Assembly: GCA_947166305.1 (NCBI GenBank) | Contig: CAMVDV010000001.1 | Coordinates: 62,001-126,000 of the forward strand | Length of the DNA: 64,000 nucleotides | Reading direction: 5' to 3' | Source of the DNA: an uncultured Prevotellaceae bacterium | GTDB taxonomy: Bacteria > Bacteroidota > Bacteroidia > Bacteroidales > Bacteroidaceae | Part shown: one piece after another, positions 27,685 through 37,000 of the stretch | Position numbering within the stretch: position 1 is the first letter of the stretch | Layout of the letters: every line of letters begins with the position of its first letter | Notes under the pieces: model-generated | The model's database searches: none | What the model was told of the DNA's origin: nothing | The model's input: only the letters and a program-made list of their open reading frames with translations | Made by a program: the position numbers and the translations under genes

Positions 27685-27736
27685 ATTTTTGTCGTTATTG
27701 CGTTATTATGTTATATCGTTATCACGTTATGACGGG

Positions 27737-28918
27737 TTATTTTGTGAGGGCTTTGATGCGTTCGAGTGCCTCGAGCATCTTTTCCTCTTTGGCGCAGAGG
27801 CTGATGCGGATGTAGCGACTGCCGTTCGTGCCGAAGATGAAACCGGGCGTGATGAAGACTCTTGCCTCGTGCAGTACGCGCTCGGTGAGCTCTTCCACAT
27901 CCGAGAAGGTTTCGGGGATGCGGCCCCAGAGGAACATGCCTGTCTGTTCAGGGTCGAACGTGCAGTGGAGTATCTGCATGATTTGTTCGGCAAGACGGCG
28001 CCTTCTGGCATAGGTCTCGACGTTTGCCTGCTGGTGCCATTGGTCGGAGTTCTCGTAGGCTTTGGCTGCTGCGAGCTGGATGGCGCGGAAGGTGCCGCTG
28101 TCAATGTTACTTTTCACCTTGAGAATCCATTGTACGAACTGCTTGTTGGAGGCAAGCATTCCCACTCTCCAGCCGGGCATGTTGTGGCTTTTGGACATGG
28201 AGTTGAACTCGATGCAGCACTCTTTGGCGCACGGAATCTGCAGGATGGACAGCCGTTCTCCTTCGTTGAGGATGAAGGAATAAGGGTTGTCGTTGACCAC
28301 AATGATGCCGTGCTGGAGTGCGAACTCTACGAGCCGCTGGTAGATCTGGCGTTGGGCTTTTGCTCCAGTGGGCATGTTTGGATAGTTTGTCCACATGAGT
28401 TTGACGCGGCTGAGGTCCATCTTCTCGAGTGCATCGAAGTCGGGTTGCCAGCCATTCTGCGGTAGGAGGTCGTAGTTGACGACTTTTGCGCCGAGCAGTT
28501 TCGAGAGGCTTGTGTAGGTGGGATATCCGGGGTTGGGGACGAGGACTTCTTCGCCTGGGTTGACGAAGGCCAGGGTGACGTGCAGAATGCCTTCCTTGCT
28601 GCCTATGAGGGGCTGGATTTCGGAGTCGGGGTCAAGGCTTACGCCGTACCAACGCTTGTAGAATCGTGCCATAGCCTGCCGGAGTTCGGCGATGCCCATG
28701 GTGGGTTGGTAGCCGTGGGCTGTAGGCTTTCGGGCTTCGGTGCAGAGGGTTTCGATGGTTTGGGGCGAGGGTGGCATGTCGGGACTGCCGATGGCGAGGC
28801 TGATGACGTCCTTGCCTGCGGCGTTCATGGCTGCCACTTCCTTCAGTTTGCGGCTGAAGTAATACTCTTTCACGTCGGCCAGTCGGTCGGCCGGAACATA
28901 GTTTAATTCATGATTCAT
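27737..28918 (-). CDS. PLP-dependent aminotransferase (class I/II), likely aromatic
   Basis: Fold-type I aminotransferase of 393 residues. The PLP lysine lies in EFNSMSKSHNMPGWRVGM near residue 235, with NPGYPTYTSLSKLLGAKVVNYDLLP near 120 and WTNYPNMPTGAKA near 176, and the C-terminal arginine is in NGSRYIRISLCAKEE. The family includes LL-diaminopimelate, aspartate and aromatic aminotransferases. Its place between pheA and the DAHPS/CM gene makes transamination of phenylpyruvate and 4-hydroxyphenylpyruvate (or of prephenate) the most likely role, inferred from context only. Confidence 0.88.
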   Translation of the reverse strand: MNHELNYVPADRLADVKEYYFSRKLKEVAAMNAAGKDVISLAIGSPDMPPSPQTIETLCTEARKPTAHGYQPTMGIAELRQAMARFYKRWYGVSLDPDSEIQPLIGSKEGILHVTLAFVNPGEEVLVPNPGYPTYTSLSKLLGAKVVNYDLLPQNGWQPDFDALEKMDLSRVKLMWTNYPNMPTGAKAQRQIYQRLVEFALQHGIIVVNDNPYSFILNEGERLSILQIPCAKECCIEFNSMSKSHNMPGWRVGMLASNKQFVQWILKVKSNIDSGTFRAIQLAAAKAYENSDQWHQQANVETYARRRRLAEQIMQILHCTFDPEQTGMFLWGRIPETFSDVEELTERVLHEARVFITPGFIFGTNGSRYIRISLCAKEEKMLEALERIKALTK

Positions 28919-29010
28919 AATTCACAATTCATAATTGAAGCGGGCGACAGGGGATTTCTTAACTCTTAATTCTTCACTCTTACCTCTTACCTCTTACCTC
29001 TTCACTGACC

Positions 29011-29853
29011 TCAGATGGTTTGCTTTCCGTCTTCATACACGCCGAGCTGTTTGAGCTCGCGGGTGAGGGGTGTGATGGCATTGAGTGCTTGCCGGTAGCG
29101 TCGTTCCTCGCCGAAGGAGAGGTCAATGTAGAACATATATTGCCATTCCTGCCCGATGATGGGCAGACTCTGTATTTTGGTGAGGTTGAGCTTGTAGAAG
29201 GATAGCACGGAAAGGATGGCGCTGAGGGAGCCTTCCTCGTGGGGGAGTGTGAAAACGAGGCTGGCCTTGTTGATGGTGCCTCGGTTGCGTAGCGCTGTGG
29301 CCTTCTCGGGATGGGCGAGCACGAGGAAGCGGGTGAAGTTGTGTTTGTTGGTTTCGATGCCTTCCTGCAGCACTTTCATGCCGTAGATGTCGGCGGCGTC
29401 GCGGTGGCAGATGGCGGCGTGTCCGTGCCGACGCTCTCGGCTGATGTCGGCTGCGGCGCCTGCGGTGTCGGCGGTCTCCACCTTCTTTAGCTCCGGATGT
29501 CTGTCGAGGAACTGCCGGCACTGCATGAGGGCCACGGGATGGGAGTTGACCTCGCGGATGTCCTGCCAGTCCTCGTCGGGCAGACACATGATGCTGTGCT
29601 TGATGCGGAGCTTGTGCTCGCCCACGATTGTCATGCCGCTTTCGCGCAGCAACTCGTAGTTGTGGAGGAGGCTGCCGGCTATGGTGTTCTCTATCGCCAT
29701 GAGCCCCAGCAGGTCTTGCTCTGCCTTGAGCCGGGCAAACATCTCCTCGAAGGTGTCGCAGCAGACGAGCTTTACCTCCTCGCCCTCAAAGTAGCGATGC
29801 GCCGCGATGTCGTGGAAACTGCCCTCAATGCCTTGTATTGCTATCTGTTTCAT
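29011..29853 (-). CDS. pheA: Prephenate dehydratase
   Basis: Converts prephenate to phenylpyruvate. The 280-residue protein has the catalytic PDT domain (IQGIEGSFHDIAAHRYFEGE, then MAIENTIAGSLLHNYELLRES near residue 52, and the essential TRF triad in HNFTRFLVLA near 169). A C-terminal ACT domain (SLVFTLPHEEGSLSAILSVL, then YMFYIDLSF) is expected to give feedback inhibition by phenylalanine. It is the first structural gene of the aromatic operon. The promoter and a Phe/Tyr attenuator lie 190-375 bp upstream, with a 22-bp array in between. Confidence 0.95.
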   Translation of the reverse strand: MKQIAIQGIEGSFHDIAAHRYFEGEEVKLVCCDTFEEMFARLKAEQDLLGLMAIENTIAGSLLHNYELLRESGMTIVGEHKLRIKHSIMCLPDEDWQDIREVNSHPVALMQCRQFLDRHPELKKVETADTAGAAADISRERRHGHAAICHRDAADIYGMKVLQEGIETNKHNFTRFLVLAHPEKATALRNRGTINKASLVFTLPHEEGSLSAILSVLSFYKLNLTKIQSLPIIGQEWQYMFYIDLSFGEERRYRQALNAITPLTRELKQLGVYEDGKQTI

Positions 29854-29911
29854 CTTGCGTTTCTTGTTTAGCCATCTGCCATTTTCCGTCGGCCCGATGT
29901 CGTTGTCTGTT

Positions 29912-29999
29912 TAATCCTGTAGCGTTGTCCCGATAATTCTTCGGGGTTGTCCGCCTAACCCTGTGCCGTTGTCCCGACAACCCTGTTCCTTTTTTCCGT
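29912..29999. repeat. 22-bp array, family B, locus 1 (4 units, 88 bp)
   Basis: Units start at 29912, 29934, 29956 and 29978; core TAACCCTGTRSCGTTGTCCC. It lies in the pheA leader between attenuator and start codon. Degenerate half-units flank it on both sides. Confidence 0.8.
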
Positions 30000-30040
30000 C
30001 CGCCGCCTGCCGTTGTCGTGTGAGGGGCAGGCCGGAGGGG

Positions 30041-30078
30041 TAAAAGAAAAGTCCCGCTCTGCCATGTGAGCGGGACTT
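30041..30078 (-). terminator. Attenuator terminator of the aromatic operon
   Basis: On the minus strand AAGTCCCGCTC (30078-30068) pairs with GAGCGGGACTT (30059-30049) in an 11-bp stem with an 8-nt loop, followed by TTTTCTTTTA. The left arm can instead pair with GAGCGGG at 30136-30130, which forms an antiterminator. Confidence 0.9.
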
Positions 30079-30129
30079 CTATGTTGTCTTGTCTGTTTCC
30101 TTATACCATTATTTATATATATACGACGG

Positions 30130-30136
30130 CCCGCTC
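30130..30136 (-). promoter_or_regulatory. Antiterminator arm (strand 2) of the Phe/Tyr attenuator
   Basis: GAGCGGG, 4 to 11 nt after the leader-peptide stop codon, is identical to the distal terminator arm and complementary to its proximal arm CCCGCTC. A ribosome at the stop codon would cover it; a ribosome stalled on Tyr/Phe codons would leave it free. Confidence 0.75.
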
Positions 30137-30140
30137 TACT

Positions 30141-30200
30141 TCATTTGCTAAAGTAAAAGTAATAGTAAAAGCCGAAGTAACGGTTGCTGCTGTGCGTCAT
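30141..30200 (-). CDS. Phe/Tyr-rich leader peptide of the aromatic amino acid operon
   Basis: A 19-codon reading frame, ATG to TGA, encoding MTHSSNRYFGFYYYFYFSK: five Tyr and four Phe within ten residues. Such codon density has no likely cause other than translation-sensed attenuation. It starts 20 bp after the -7 element and is preceded by an A/G-rich ribosome-binding region. The stop codon is followed at once by the antiterminator arm, and the terminator lies about 60 nt further on. The operon behind it (pheA, aminotransferase, DAHPS/CM, tyrA) makes both amino acids, which matches the mixed Phe and Tyr codons. Too short for usual gene callers. Confidence 0.88.
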   Translation of the reverse strand: MTHSSNRYFGFYYYFYFSK

Positions 30201-30219
30201 GTCTGTTTCTTTTTCGATG

Positions 30220-30250
30220 CAAAGTTACGCCAAAAGTTCCATTCTGCCAA
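30220..30250 (-). promoter_or_regulatory. Promoter of the aromatic operon, both elements present
   Basis: On the minus strand TTG (30250-30248), a 20-bp spacer, then TAACTTTG (30227-30220). The predicted transcript starts near 30214, just before the leader peptide. Confidence 0.75.
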
Positions 30251-30310
30251 GAATTATGCAAGGATTTTTTCTTTTTGCCACGATTTTTTGTGTTTCTTTT
30301 CGCTATTTTC

Positions 30311-30341
30311 TTGCTCGATTGCATAAATAGTCGTACCTTTG
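30311..30341 (+). promoter_or_regulatory. Promoter of the cobalamin operon, both elements present
   Basis: TTG at 30311-30313, a 20-bp spacer, then TACCTTTG at 30334-30341, followed directly by the riboswitch. Confidence 0.75.
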
Positions 30342-30346
30342 CAGCG

Positions 30347-30520
30347 CATTTGGTGATACCCGTGCCTCCAAGCGGGGTGCAGGGTAGAGAGGGAATCCGG
30401 TGGGAAGCCGGAGCAGTGCCCGCTACTGTATTTGCCTTCTGCGTGCAGCGCACCAGACGTCACTGGGGACGTTTCCCCGGGAAGACGCGCTGCCGGGCAA
30501 GAGCCAGGAAACCTGCCATT
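30347..30520 (+). ncRNA. Cobalamin riboswitch (B12 aptamer)
   Basis: Conserved aptamer landmarks appear in order: TTGGTGATACCCGTGCC-type start, GGGAATCCGGTGGGAAGCC, then GAGCAGTGCCCGCTACTGTA, CACTGG...CCGGGAAG, and the B12-box region GCAAGAGCCAGGAAACCTGC. It is followed by about 100 nt of expression platform ending in a CGTGC/GCACG hairpin just ahead of the btuB-like ATG, which suggests control of translation initiation when coenzyme B12 is bound. Confidence 0.93.
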
Positions 30521-30618
30521 TAGCGCGACAGAATGCCGTCCTCGGGACAAGGCCGGCACGTAATCTCTGACGACCTGTAAGCAAAAGGGGCGTGCCCACA
30601 GCACGTCCGCGACTAACT

Positions 30619-32643
30619 ATGAAGCATAGCAAATACTATCTGCAAGCGATTCTGGCTACCGTATTGGCACTTGCTGCGACAGCAGGTGCCAGTGCGCGGA
30701 ATCATGCTATACATAATTCCCTCCCGGACAGCACGGCCCGGCTCGACACCGTGCGCCAGCTCTACGAAGTCACCGTGACGTCGAAGCCGCCAGTCAAGAC
30801 CATTGCCACCTCCCAGACGTTGAGCGGTGCCGACCTCCAAGCGCTCAGCACCACCTCGGTGGCTGATGCGCTGAAGTACTTCTCGGGCGTGCAGATCAAG
30901 GACTACGGAGGGTTGGGCGGCATGAAGACCGTCAATGTCCGCTCCCTCGGCGCCCAACACGTCGGCATCTACATTGACGGCATACGCATCACCAACGCCC
31001 AGAACGGCACCGTCGACCTCGGAAAGTTCTCACTCTCCTCGCTCGAGTCGGTCTCACTCTTCAATGCTAACAAGCTCGACCACGTCCAGTCGGCCAGCGA
31101 ATACGCCTCTGGTGCCACGGTTTACCTGCAAACTCGCCGCCCAACCTGCGACTCTCTCTCCATACAGCTGCGCAACGCCTCCTTCTTCACATGGATGGCC
31201 AAGGCCAACGCACAGTTCAACTGGAAGGGATGGCAGGGATTCATCGACGGCGAATACTGCTCCTCCAGGGGAGACTACCCGTTCCGATACCACTCGCAGT
31301 ATGAGGATACGGTGGGACGACGTGCCAACAGCGACATCCGCTACGGCCGCGTCGAAGCAGCCCTCTTTAGGGGAGGCTTCTCGTCGCACGTCTATTACTA
31401 CGACTCCGAGCGCGGTCTGCCCGGAGGCATCGTGCGTCGGCTGAGCGACAAGTACACCAATGTGGGCCGCGAATGGGACCGCGATTTCTTTGTCCAGGCA
31501 AGTTATCAGAAGAACTTCCTTGAGTGCCTCCTCTTCAAGGCCAATGCCAAGTACACCAACGAGTACCTCCGCTACTGCACGAAGTACCCCGAGAACCAGA
31601 ACACCGCCCGCGTGGACAATCACTTCCGTCAGCAGGATGCCTACGGCGCCGTCTGTCTGGCCTACATGCCCTGGCCCTGGCTCTCGGTCTCCTCAAGCTA
31701 CGACCTCAGATACAGCATCATGAAGGCCGACCTGAAACGCTTCGAGAACGTCAAGCGCGTGGACCAGAAGCTCGTCTTCGCCGCCCAGATGAACTGGAAG
31801 GGCATCCAGGCTGCCGCATCAGCCTTGCATCAGCGCTACAGCGACTGGACCTTCGTCCAGGCAGGCGCCGCCGATCCCATCGATCGCTGGACGCCGGCTG
31901 TCTCCCTCGCCTACACTTGGAAGGGACTCACCGCTCGATGGTGGTACAAACAAATCTTCCGTGCGCCCACCCTCAACGACCTCTATTACACCCAGGCAGG
32001 CAACCGAAACCTCAAACCCGAGTACACCAAGCAGCTCAACTTCGGCCTCGAATACCACTGGAGCAGGGGGCAGCAGGCATGGAGCAGGGACATGTGGGAG
32101 GTGGACCTGCAGGCCGACATCTATCAGAACAAGATAGAAAACCGCATCGTCTGCCTCCCTCTGAAGGGAACCTACACATGGTCGATGATGAACTACGGCT
32201 ACACCTTCTGCCGCGGACTGAATGCCACGCTCAAAGGCCACTACAGCCGGGGCGACTGGCGTTTCTCGCTCATCAATTCCATTACCTGGCAGAGAGACGT
32301 GGACCGCACTGATCCCGAAGACGAAGACATGTACAACAAAATCATCTGCTATTCGCCGACATTCTCCACAGGCCTCACAGCCATTGCCTCGTGGCGGACG
32401 CTCCAGTACACCGCCTCCTATCTCTATGTGGGCGAGCGGATGTGGAGCAAGGCCGACCCCGAGGACATCTTGGAGCCGTACCATAACCTTGACATGAAGC
32501 TCTCCTACACGCACCACATCAAGCGGACCTCGCTGGGAGTCTGCCTCGAGGTGTGCGACGTCCTCGACGAGCAGTACGAACACATCCCGCGCTATCCTAT
32601 GCCGGGGCGCAACTATAAACTCACGCTGACATTCGGTATCTGA
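30619..32643 (+). CDS. TonB-dependent receptor, BtuB-like (cobalamin uptake)
   Basis: Outer-membrane transporter expected to bring corrinoids across with energy from TonB-ExbBD. The 674-residue protein starts at MKHSKYYLQAILATVLALAA (signal peptide); an ATG 27 bp upstream is less likely. The plug domain covers about 45-150 (TSVADALKYFSGVQIKDYGG, NVRSLGAQHVGIYIDGIR), and a 22-strand-type barrel runs to the C-terminal LTLTFGI. Unlike many SusC proteins it has no carboxypeptidase-like N-terminal domain. Specificity is inferred from the riboswitch just upstream and the BtuG-like gene just downstream. Confidence 0.88.
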   Translation: MKHSKYYLQAILATVLALAATAGASARNHAIHNSLPDSTARLDTVRQLYEVTVTSKPPVKTIATSQTLSGADLQALSTTSVADALKYFSGVQIKDYGGLGGMKTVNVRSLGAQHVGIYIDGIRITNAQNGTVDLGKFSLSSLESVSLFNANKLDHVQSASEYASGATVYLQTRRPTCDSLSIQLRNASFFTWMAKANAQFNWKGWQGFIDGEYCSSRGDYPFRYHSQYEDTVGRRANSDIRYGRVEAALFRGGFSSHVYYYDSERGLPGGIVRRLSDKYTNVGREWDRDFFVQASYQKNFLECLLFKANAKYTNEYLRYCTKYPENQNTARVDNHFRQQDAYGAVCLAYMPWPWLSVSSSYDLRYSIMKADLKRFENVKRVDQKLVFAAQMNWKGIQAAASALHQRYSDWTFVQAGAADPIDRWTPAVSLAYTWKGLTARWWYKQIFRAPTLNDLYYTQAGNRNLKPEYTKQLNFGLEYHWSRGQQAWSRDMWEVDLQADIYQNKIENRIVCLPLKGTYTWSMMNYGYTFCRGLNATLKGHYSRGDWRFSLINSITWQRDVDRTDPEDEDMYNKIICYSPTFSTGLTAIASWRTLQYTASYLYVGERMWSKADPEDILEPYHNLDMKLSYTHHIKRTSLGVCLEVCDVLDEQYEHIPRYPMPGRNYKLTLTFGI

Positions 32644-32668
32644 AAACACACACAACACGCAACAGAAT

Positions 32669-33949
32669 ATGAAACGACTCTCCACACTGCTCCTCCTTAC
32701 ATTATATATATATAATATGTACGCGCAGGAGCGAATCATCATCCTCAACGAAGGGATGTGGCAAAGCGACAACGGCCGCATCTCCTACTTCGAGAACGGT
32801 GCGATAGTGAGCAACCAGTGGTTCCGCGACAGGAACAGCTCGAAGATTGGCGACACGCCCAACGACATCATCCAGGTCAATGAGGGACTCATCGCCATCG
32901 CCGTGAACTGGTCGAACATCGTCCAGTTCATTCGTCCCGACGGCACAGCCGTGGCCGCCACGGAGGACATTCCGAACAACCGTCGCCTCTGTTCCGACGG
33001 GCGATATGTCTATGTCACGAGCTACGGCCACGAGTGCGAAACCATCTACGGCACCGTGTATTTCACCAAAGGCTTCGTGGCAAAGATAGACCTCAGCAAC
33101 TTCAAGGTGGTGGCAACCTGCGAGGTTGGCTACGAACCCGAGGGCATCGCGCTCTACGACGGACGCCTCTTCATCGCCAACACCGGTGGCTATGCCGAGC
33201 AGGAAGGCGACCATGAGTTCGAAACCACCGTGAGTGTGGTCAATGCCGCCACGATGACGCTGGAGAAAAACATCGACACACATATTCCAAACCTCTACGG
33301 CGAAATGTCGCAATGCGGCCGCTTCCTTTGCATCAACTCGCCCGGCGACTACTACGAGACACCGGCTTGCGGACTCATCTTCGATTGCCGAAAGGCACTT
33401 GAGGGCACCGATTGCTTCGTGCGCTTCAACCTGCCTGCCACTTACAACACGGCGACGACCGACGGACGCTTCTTCGTGATAGGCTCCGCCTTCTCCTACA
33501 TTACCGGAGAGAACGTGTTCGCTAGCTTCACCATCGACCCGTCAACATTCATCAGGACAAAGGGTCAGGCTGGATTAGAGCACACGATGCCGGGCACAAT
33601 GGCTGCCGACTTTGCCAATATGAGCCAGCCTTATGGCATCTATGTCAATCCCTATACGGGCTACATCTACGGCACCGATGCCGGTAGTTTCGAGGGTGCA
33701 GGCGACCTCTACCAGTGGTCGCCACAGGGACAGCTGTTGGGCAAGCACCGTGTCTACATCAATCCCGGCCACTTCCTCGCCATCGCTCCGGAGGACTGGG
33801 CAAGCGGCGTTGAGACCATTGACCATTCATCATTGACCATTGACCATTGTGTGTTCGACCTTCAGGGCCGTCGCTTCAATGGTGACGGCAGGCTGAAACC
33901 GGGCACCGTCTATGTGAAGGACGGGCGCAAGACACTCCGACTGCGATAA
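32669..33949 (+). CDS. BtuG-like YncE/DUF5074 beta-propeller with T9SS-like tail
   Basis: Predicted surface corrinoid-binding protein. The 426-residue protein has a type I signal peptide (MKRLSTLLLLTLYIYNMYAQ, no lipobox) and a seven-bladed propeller-like body with repeats such as GFVAKIDLSNFKVVATCEVG, YEPEGIALYDGRLFIANTGG and QPYGIYVNPYTGYIYGTDAG. Bacteroides BtuG proteins of this family bind cobinamide/cobalamin and cap BtuB, but are lipoproteins. Here the C-terminus (VFDLQGRRFNGDGRLKPG, then KTLRLR) looks like a T9SS tail, preceded by a low-complexity DHSSLTIDH stretch from a CATTGACCA repeat. It lies 25 bp after the receptor gene. Confidence 0.78.
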   Translation: MKRLSTLLLLTLYIYNMYAQERIIILNEGMWQSDNGRISYFENGAIVSNQWFRDRNSSKIGDTPNDIIQVNEGLIAIAVNWSNIVQFIRPDGTAVAATEDIPNNRRLCSDGRYVYVTSYGHECETIYGTVYFTKGFVAKIDLSNFKVVATCEVGYEPEGIALYDGRLFIANTGGYAEQEGDHEFETTVSVVNAATMTLEKNIDTHIPNLYGEMSQCGRFLCINSPGDYYETPACGLIFDCRKALEGTDCFVRFNLPATYNTATTDGRFFVIGSAFSYITGENVFASFTIDPSTFIRTKGQAGLEHTMPGTMAADFANMSQPYGIYVNPYTGYIYGTDAGSFEGAGDLYQWSPQGQLLGKHRVYINPGHFLAIAPEDWASGVETIDHSSLTIDHCVFDLQGRRFNGDGRLKPGTVYVKDGRKTLRLR

Positions 33950-34035
33950 CGCCGCACGCGGAGATTGCCAACGCAGTACGCGGAGATTGCCAACGCAGTA
34001 CGCGACGATTGCCAACGCCGCACGCGGAGATGAAC
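33948..34035. repeat. 22-bp array, family A, locus 3 (4 units, 88 bp)
   Basis: Units start at 33948, 33970, 33992 and 34014, all in one orientation; core AACGCMGYACGCGGAGATTG. The first unit overlaps the stop codon of the BtuG-like gene. It lies inside the cobalamin operon. Confidence 0.88.
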
Positions 34036-34079
34036 AAGAAAGGACATCAAAGTTATTAACTTCATAAATTATTATTAAC

Positions 34080-37000
34080 ATGAAAAAGCAACTACTTAGC
34101 ATCATGGCGTTGGCCTTGCTGAATGCGGCAAGTGCCATGGCCACCGACGTGACGGTGACAATGAACGCCAAGAGCAAACTCATCCAGTCGCTGGTCAACA
34201 CCGTGACTGGTGAAACCGTTGCTGTGGGCGAACCCACCAGCAACAAGTATTCATTCTCGGCCCCCGATGGCTCCTACATCCTGACAGCCACCGCCAGCGA
34301 TGGCGAAACGGTCTCCGGCACCATACAGCTTGACGTGGATGCCGACCATACCGCCTTCAGCATCTTCTCCCCCGAGGTGCGCGTCAAGAACACCGACTGG
34401 GTCTATGGCACCGACTACAGCCTCAACATCAAGGTAACAGACAAGGAAAGCAACGTCGTGAACACCACTCTGGGCGACTACACCAGCGGGAACAAGATGT
34501 TCATGGTGTTCAACGGCAACACCTACTACGTCGACCTCATCCCCTCCGAAGCCCATCAGGAGGAAGGCTACCTGCCCATCACCTACACGGGCACTGTCAA
34601 CTTCAACAACACCATACAGGCCGAGGCTCCGATGAGTGCCCTCTACGACATCACAGTGCCCGCCGGTGCCAGCCTCTTCCTTGGCACAAAGACCGCACAC
34701 TTCGTGAAGTTCAAGGAAGTGGAGCCGCAGAGTGTCTCCGACGACGGCACGGTCTATACCTTCCGCCTCGCAGACAAGCAGGTCTATAACTATCGCGTTT
34801 CGGCTCCTGGCAAACTGACACAGGCCGGCATCTTCACGATGAGCGTGGACGAGACGAAGCGTCCCGAACTCATCTTCACCGATGAAGACATGACATCCCT
34901 GAGCCCCAGCTACGTCAACCACGACGTCACGGCCAACGGAGGTTACAACGTGGGCGACATCTTCCTCAACATCAACCCTGCCGGACACCTGCAGCTCGAC
35001 GGCATCGGCGACACGTTCGACATCCTGCCCATGCGCAACTGGGAGCTCATCGACGGCATCACCAGCAACTACTTCATTGAGCCCGACTTCCACTTCAGCG
35101 TGGTCAACCTCAATGGCGAAGCCGACGAGAGCGTCGTGAAAGTGGAGGACGAACTGCTCACTGCCGTGGGTGAAGGCACAGCCATCGTGCTCGTCACCTA
35201 CGATGCCATGCGGGTCAACACATGGAGTGGTCAGACGAAGAAGAACTTCGTGGGCGGCAGCGACTGGAGTGCTATTTGGCCGGAGAACACGGGCGCTTTC
35301 GTTGTGACCGTCGGACAGGCTGCCTCCGACATCAAGCCCAACATTACTATCAACAAGGACTACCTCACCACCGTGACAGCTTGGGGCAGCACAACGCCCG
35401 TCAACACCAAGCTCTCTATGGAGAATGTCGATGCAGAGTTCGACGTGCTCTACTACCTCGACACCGAAGATGGCTACGACTATACCTTCACACCCGAAGG
35501 CGCAACCTCTGTCACCCTGGCCCGTCCCGTCATAGGCGAAACGTCTGCCAGCTATACAGGCTTCTCTTCGGAAGGCGTCACAGCCAATGCCGACGGCAGC
35601 TACACCTTGCGCCTCACCGAAGGTCGCAACATCGTCTGCCTCACCGATGCTGCCGGCAAGAGCCTCTATCAAGTGATGACAGCCAAGCCTTGCCACCGCG
35701 ACATCATCGTGGGCGAAGAGGTTGTGACCAGCGTCAAGCCGGGCGATGCCGTCAAGGTGCAGTACACAGGACTCTATCATCCCGCAGGCAAGCTTGCAGG
35801 CATCCACAACTTCAATGCCTTCCTCGACTATAAGAAGCCTTCCGAGGGCATCAGCGTCACCAAGGGCAAAGGCAATCAGTACACGATGGCCGCAACCGCA
35901 ACATCCCAGGCCGTCAGCTTCACCGTGCCCGAAGACTGGGCAGAGTCCACTCTCACCATCGCCGACGGCGTGATGTGCATAGGTGGTTTCGGCGACCCCA
36001 TCGGCAACCATCGCTCCACGTCGAAGCTCACGGGACGCGCTCCCAACTTCACCGCCATCTCGCAGAGCGCAGTCTTCGGCCGCGTGCCTGCTATCGAGCT
36101 GAGCGTCGAGAAGCCTCTCGCCATCGCTACCTTCGAGGACGTGACGGACATTACCGAGCCTGTGGACGGTCACATGAGCGTCTCGACTGAGGACGACGAC
36201 GACCGAGAGTTCTTCACCAGCGGCGACTATGCCTTCAATAGCGGCTGCATGCACGACTACAGCTACTGGTATTGGTTCGGCTATGCAAGCCGTACGGAGA
36301 CGAAGTACGACGACCTCGACGACCAATGGAACAACATTGTGGGCGGCGGCTACAATGGTTCGGCTATTTATGGCGTTGCCTTTGCTGCTGCATTCAACGG
36401 CCCCTGCTACGTCGAACTGCTCGGCAGCGAGCCCGCCACAGTGCCTGGCTTCTACATTACCAACAGCAGCTATGCCTACACTTCGATGTGCAACGGCGAC
36501 GCTTCGGCCAAGAAGTTCGAGAAGGGCGACTGGTTCAAGCTGACCATCACAGGCTACGATGGCGACAATGTGACCGCCACAAAGGACTACTATCTCGCCG
36601 ACCTGCGCGACGAGAAGACAGCCTTCATCATCAACGACTGGCGCTATGTCGACCTCTCCTGCCTCGGCAAGGTGACAAAGATTGGCTTCGAACTCACCAG
36701 CACCGACAATGGCAGCTGGGGCATGAACACACCGGCCTACTTCTGCTTCGACGACTTCGGCGCTGAAGGCACTGAGGTTCTGCCCGAGAGCAACGTCGTG
36801 TTCATTCCTGCCGAAGGCTACGCCACCTACGTTGCCACCAAGGATGTTGACTTCACGAACTCCGGCGTGGAGGCCTTCTCCGTAACAGAATCTACGAAGG
36901 AAGACTATGTCCAGCTTTCTCCCATCACTGCAGCTCCCGAAGGCGAGGCAGTCGTCCTGAAGGGTGCCGAAGGTGCTTACACGCTCTCTGCTGCTGCCAC

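Noticed and set aside
30347..30520. Reading frames on the minus strand over the riboswitch
   Set aside because: The aptamer landmarks fully explain the sequence; no protein features in the antisense frames.
34251..36326. Minus-strand frame of 691 codons opposite the DUF4465 gene
   Set aside because: Shadow of a real gene; no signal peptide, no recognisable motif, and composition (many His, Val, Glu) typical of antisense of GC3-rich genes.
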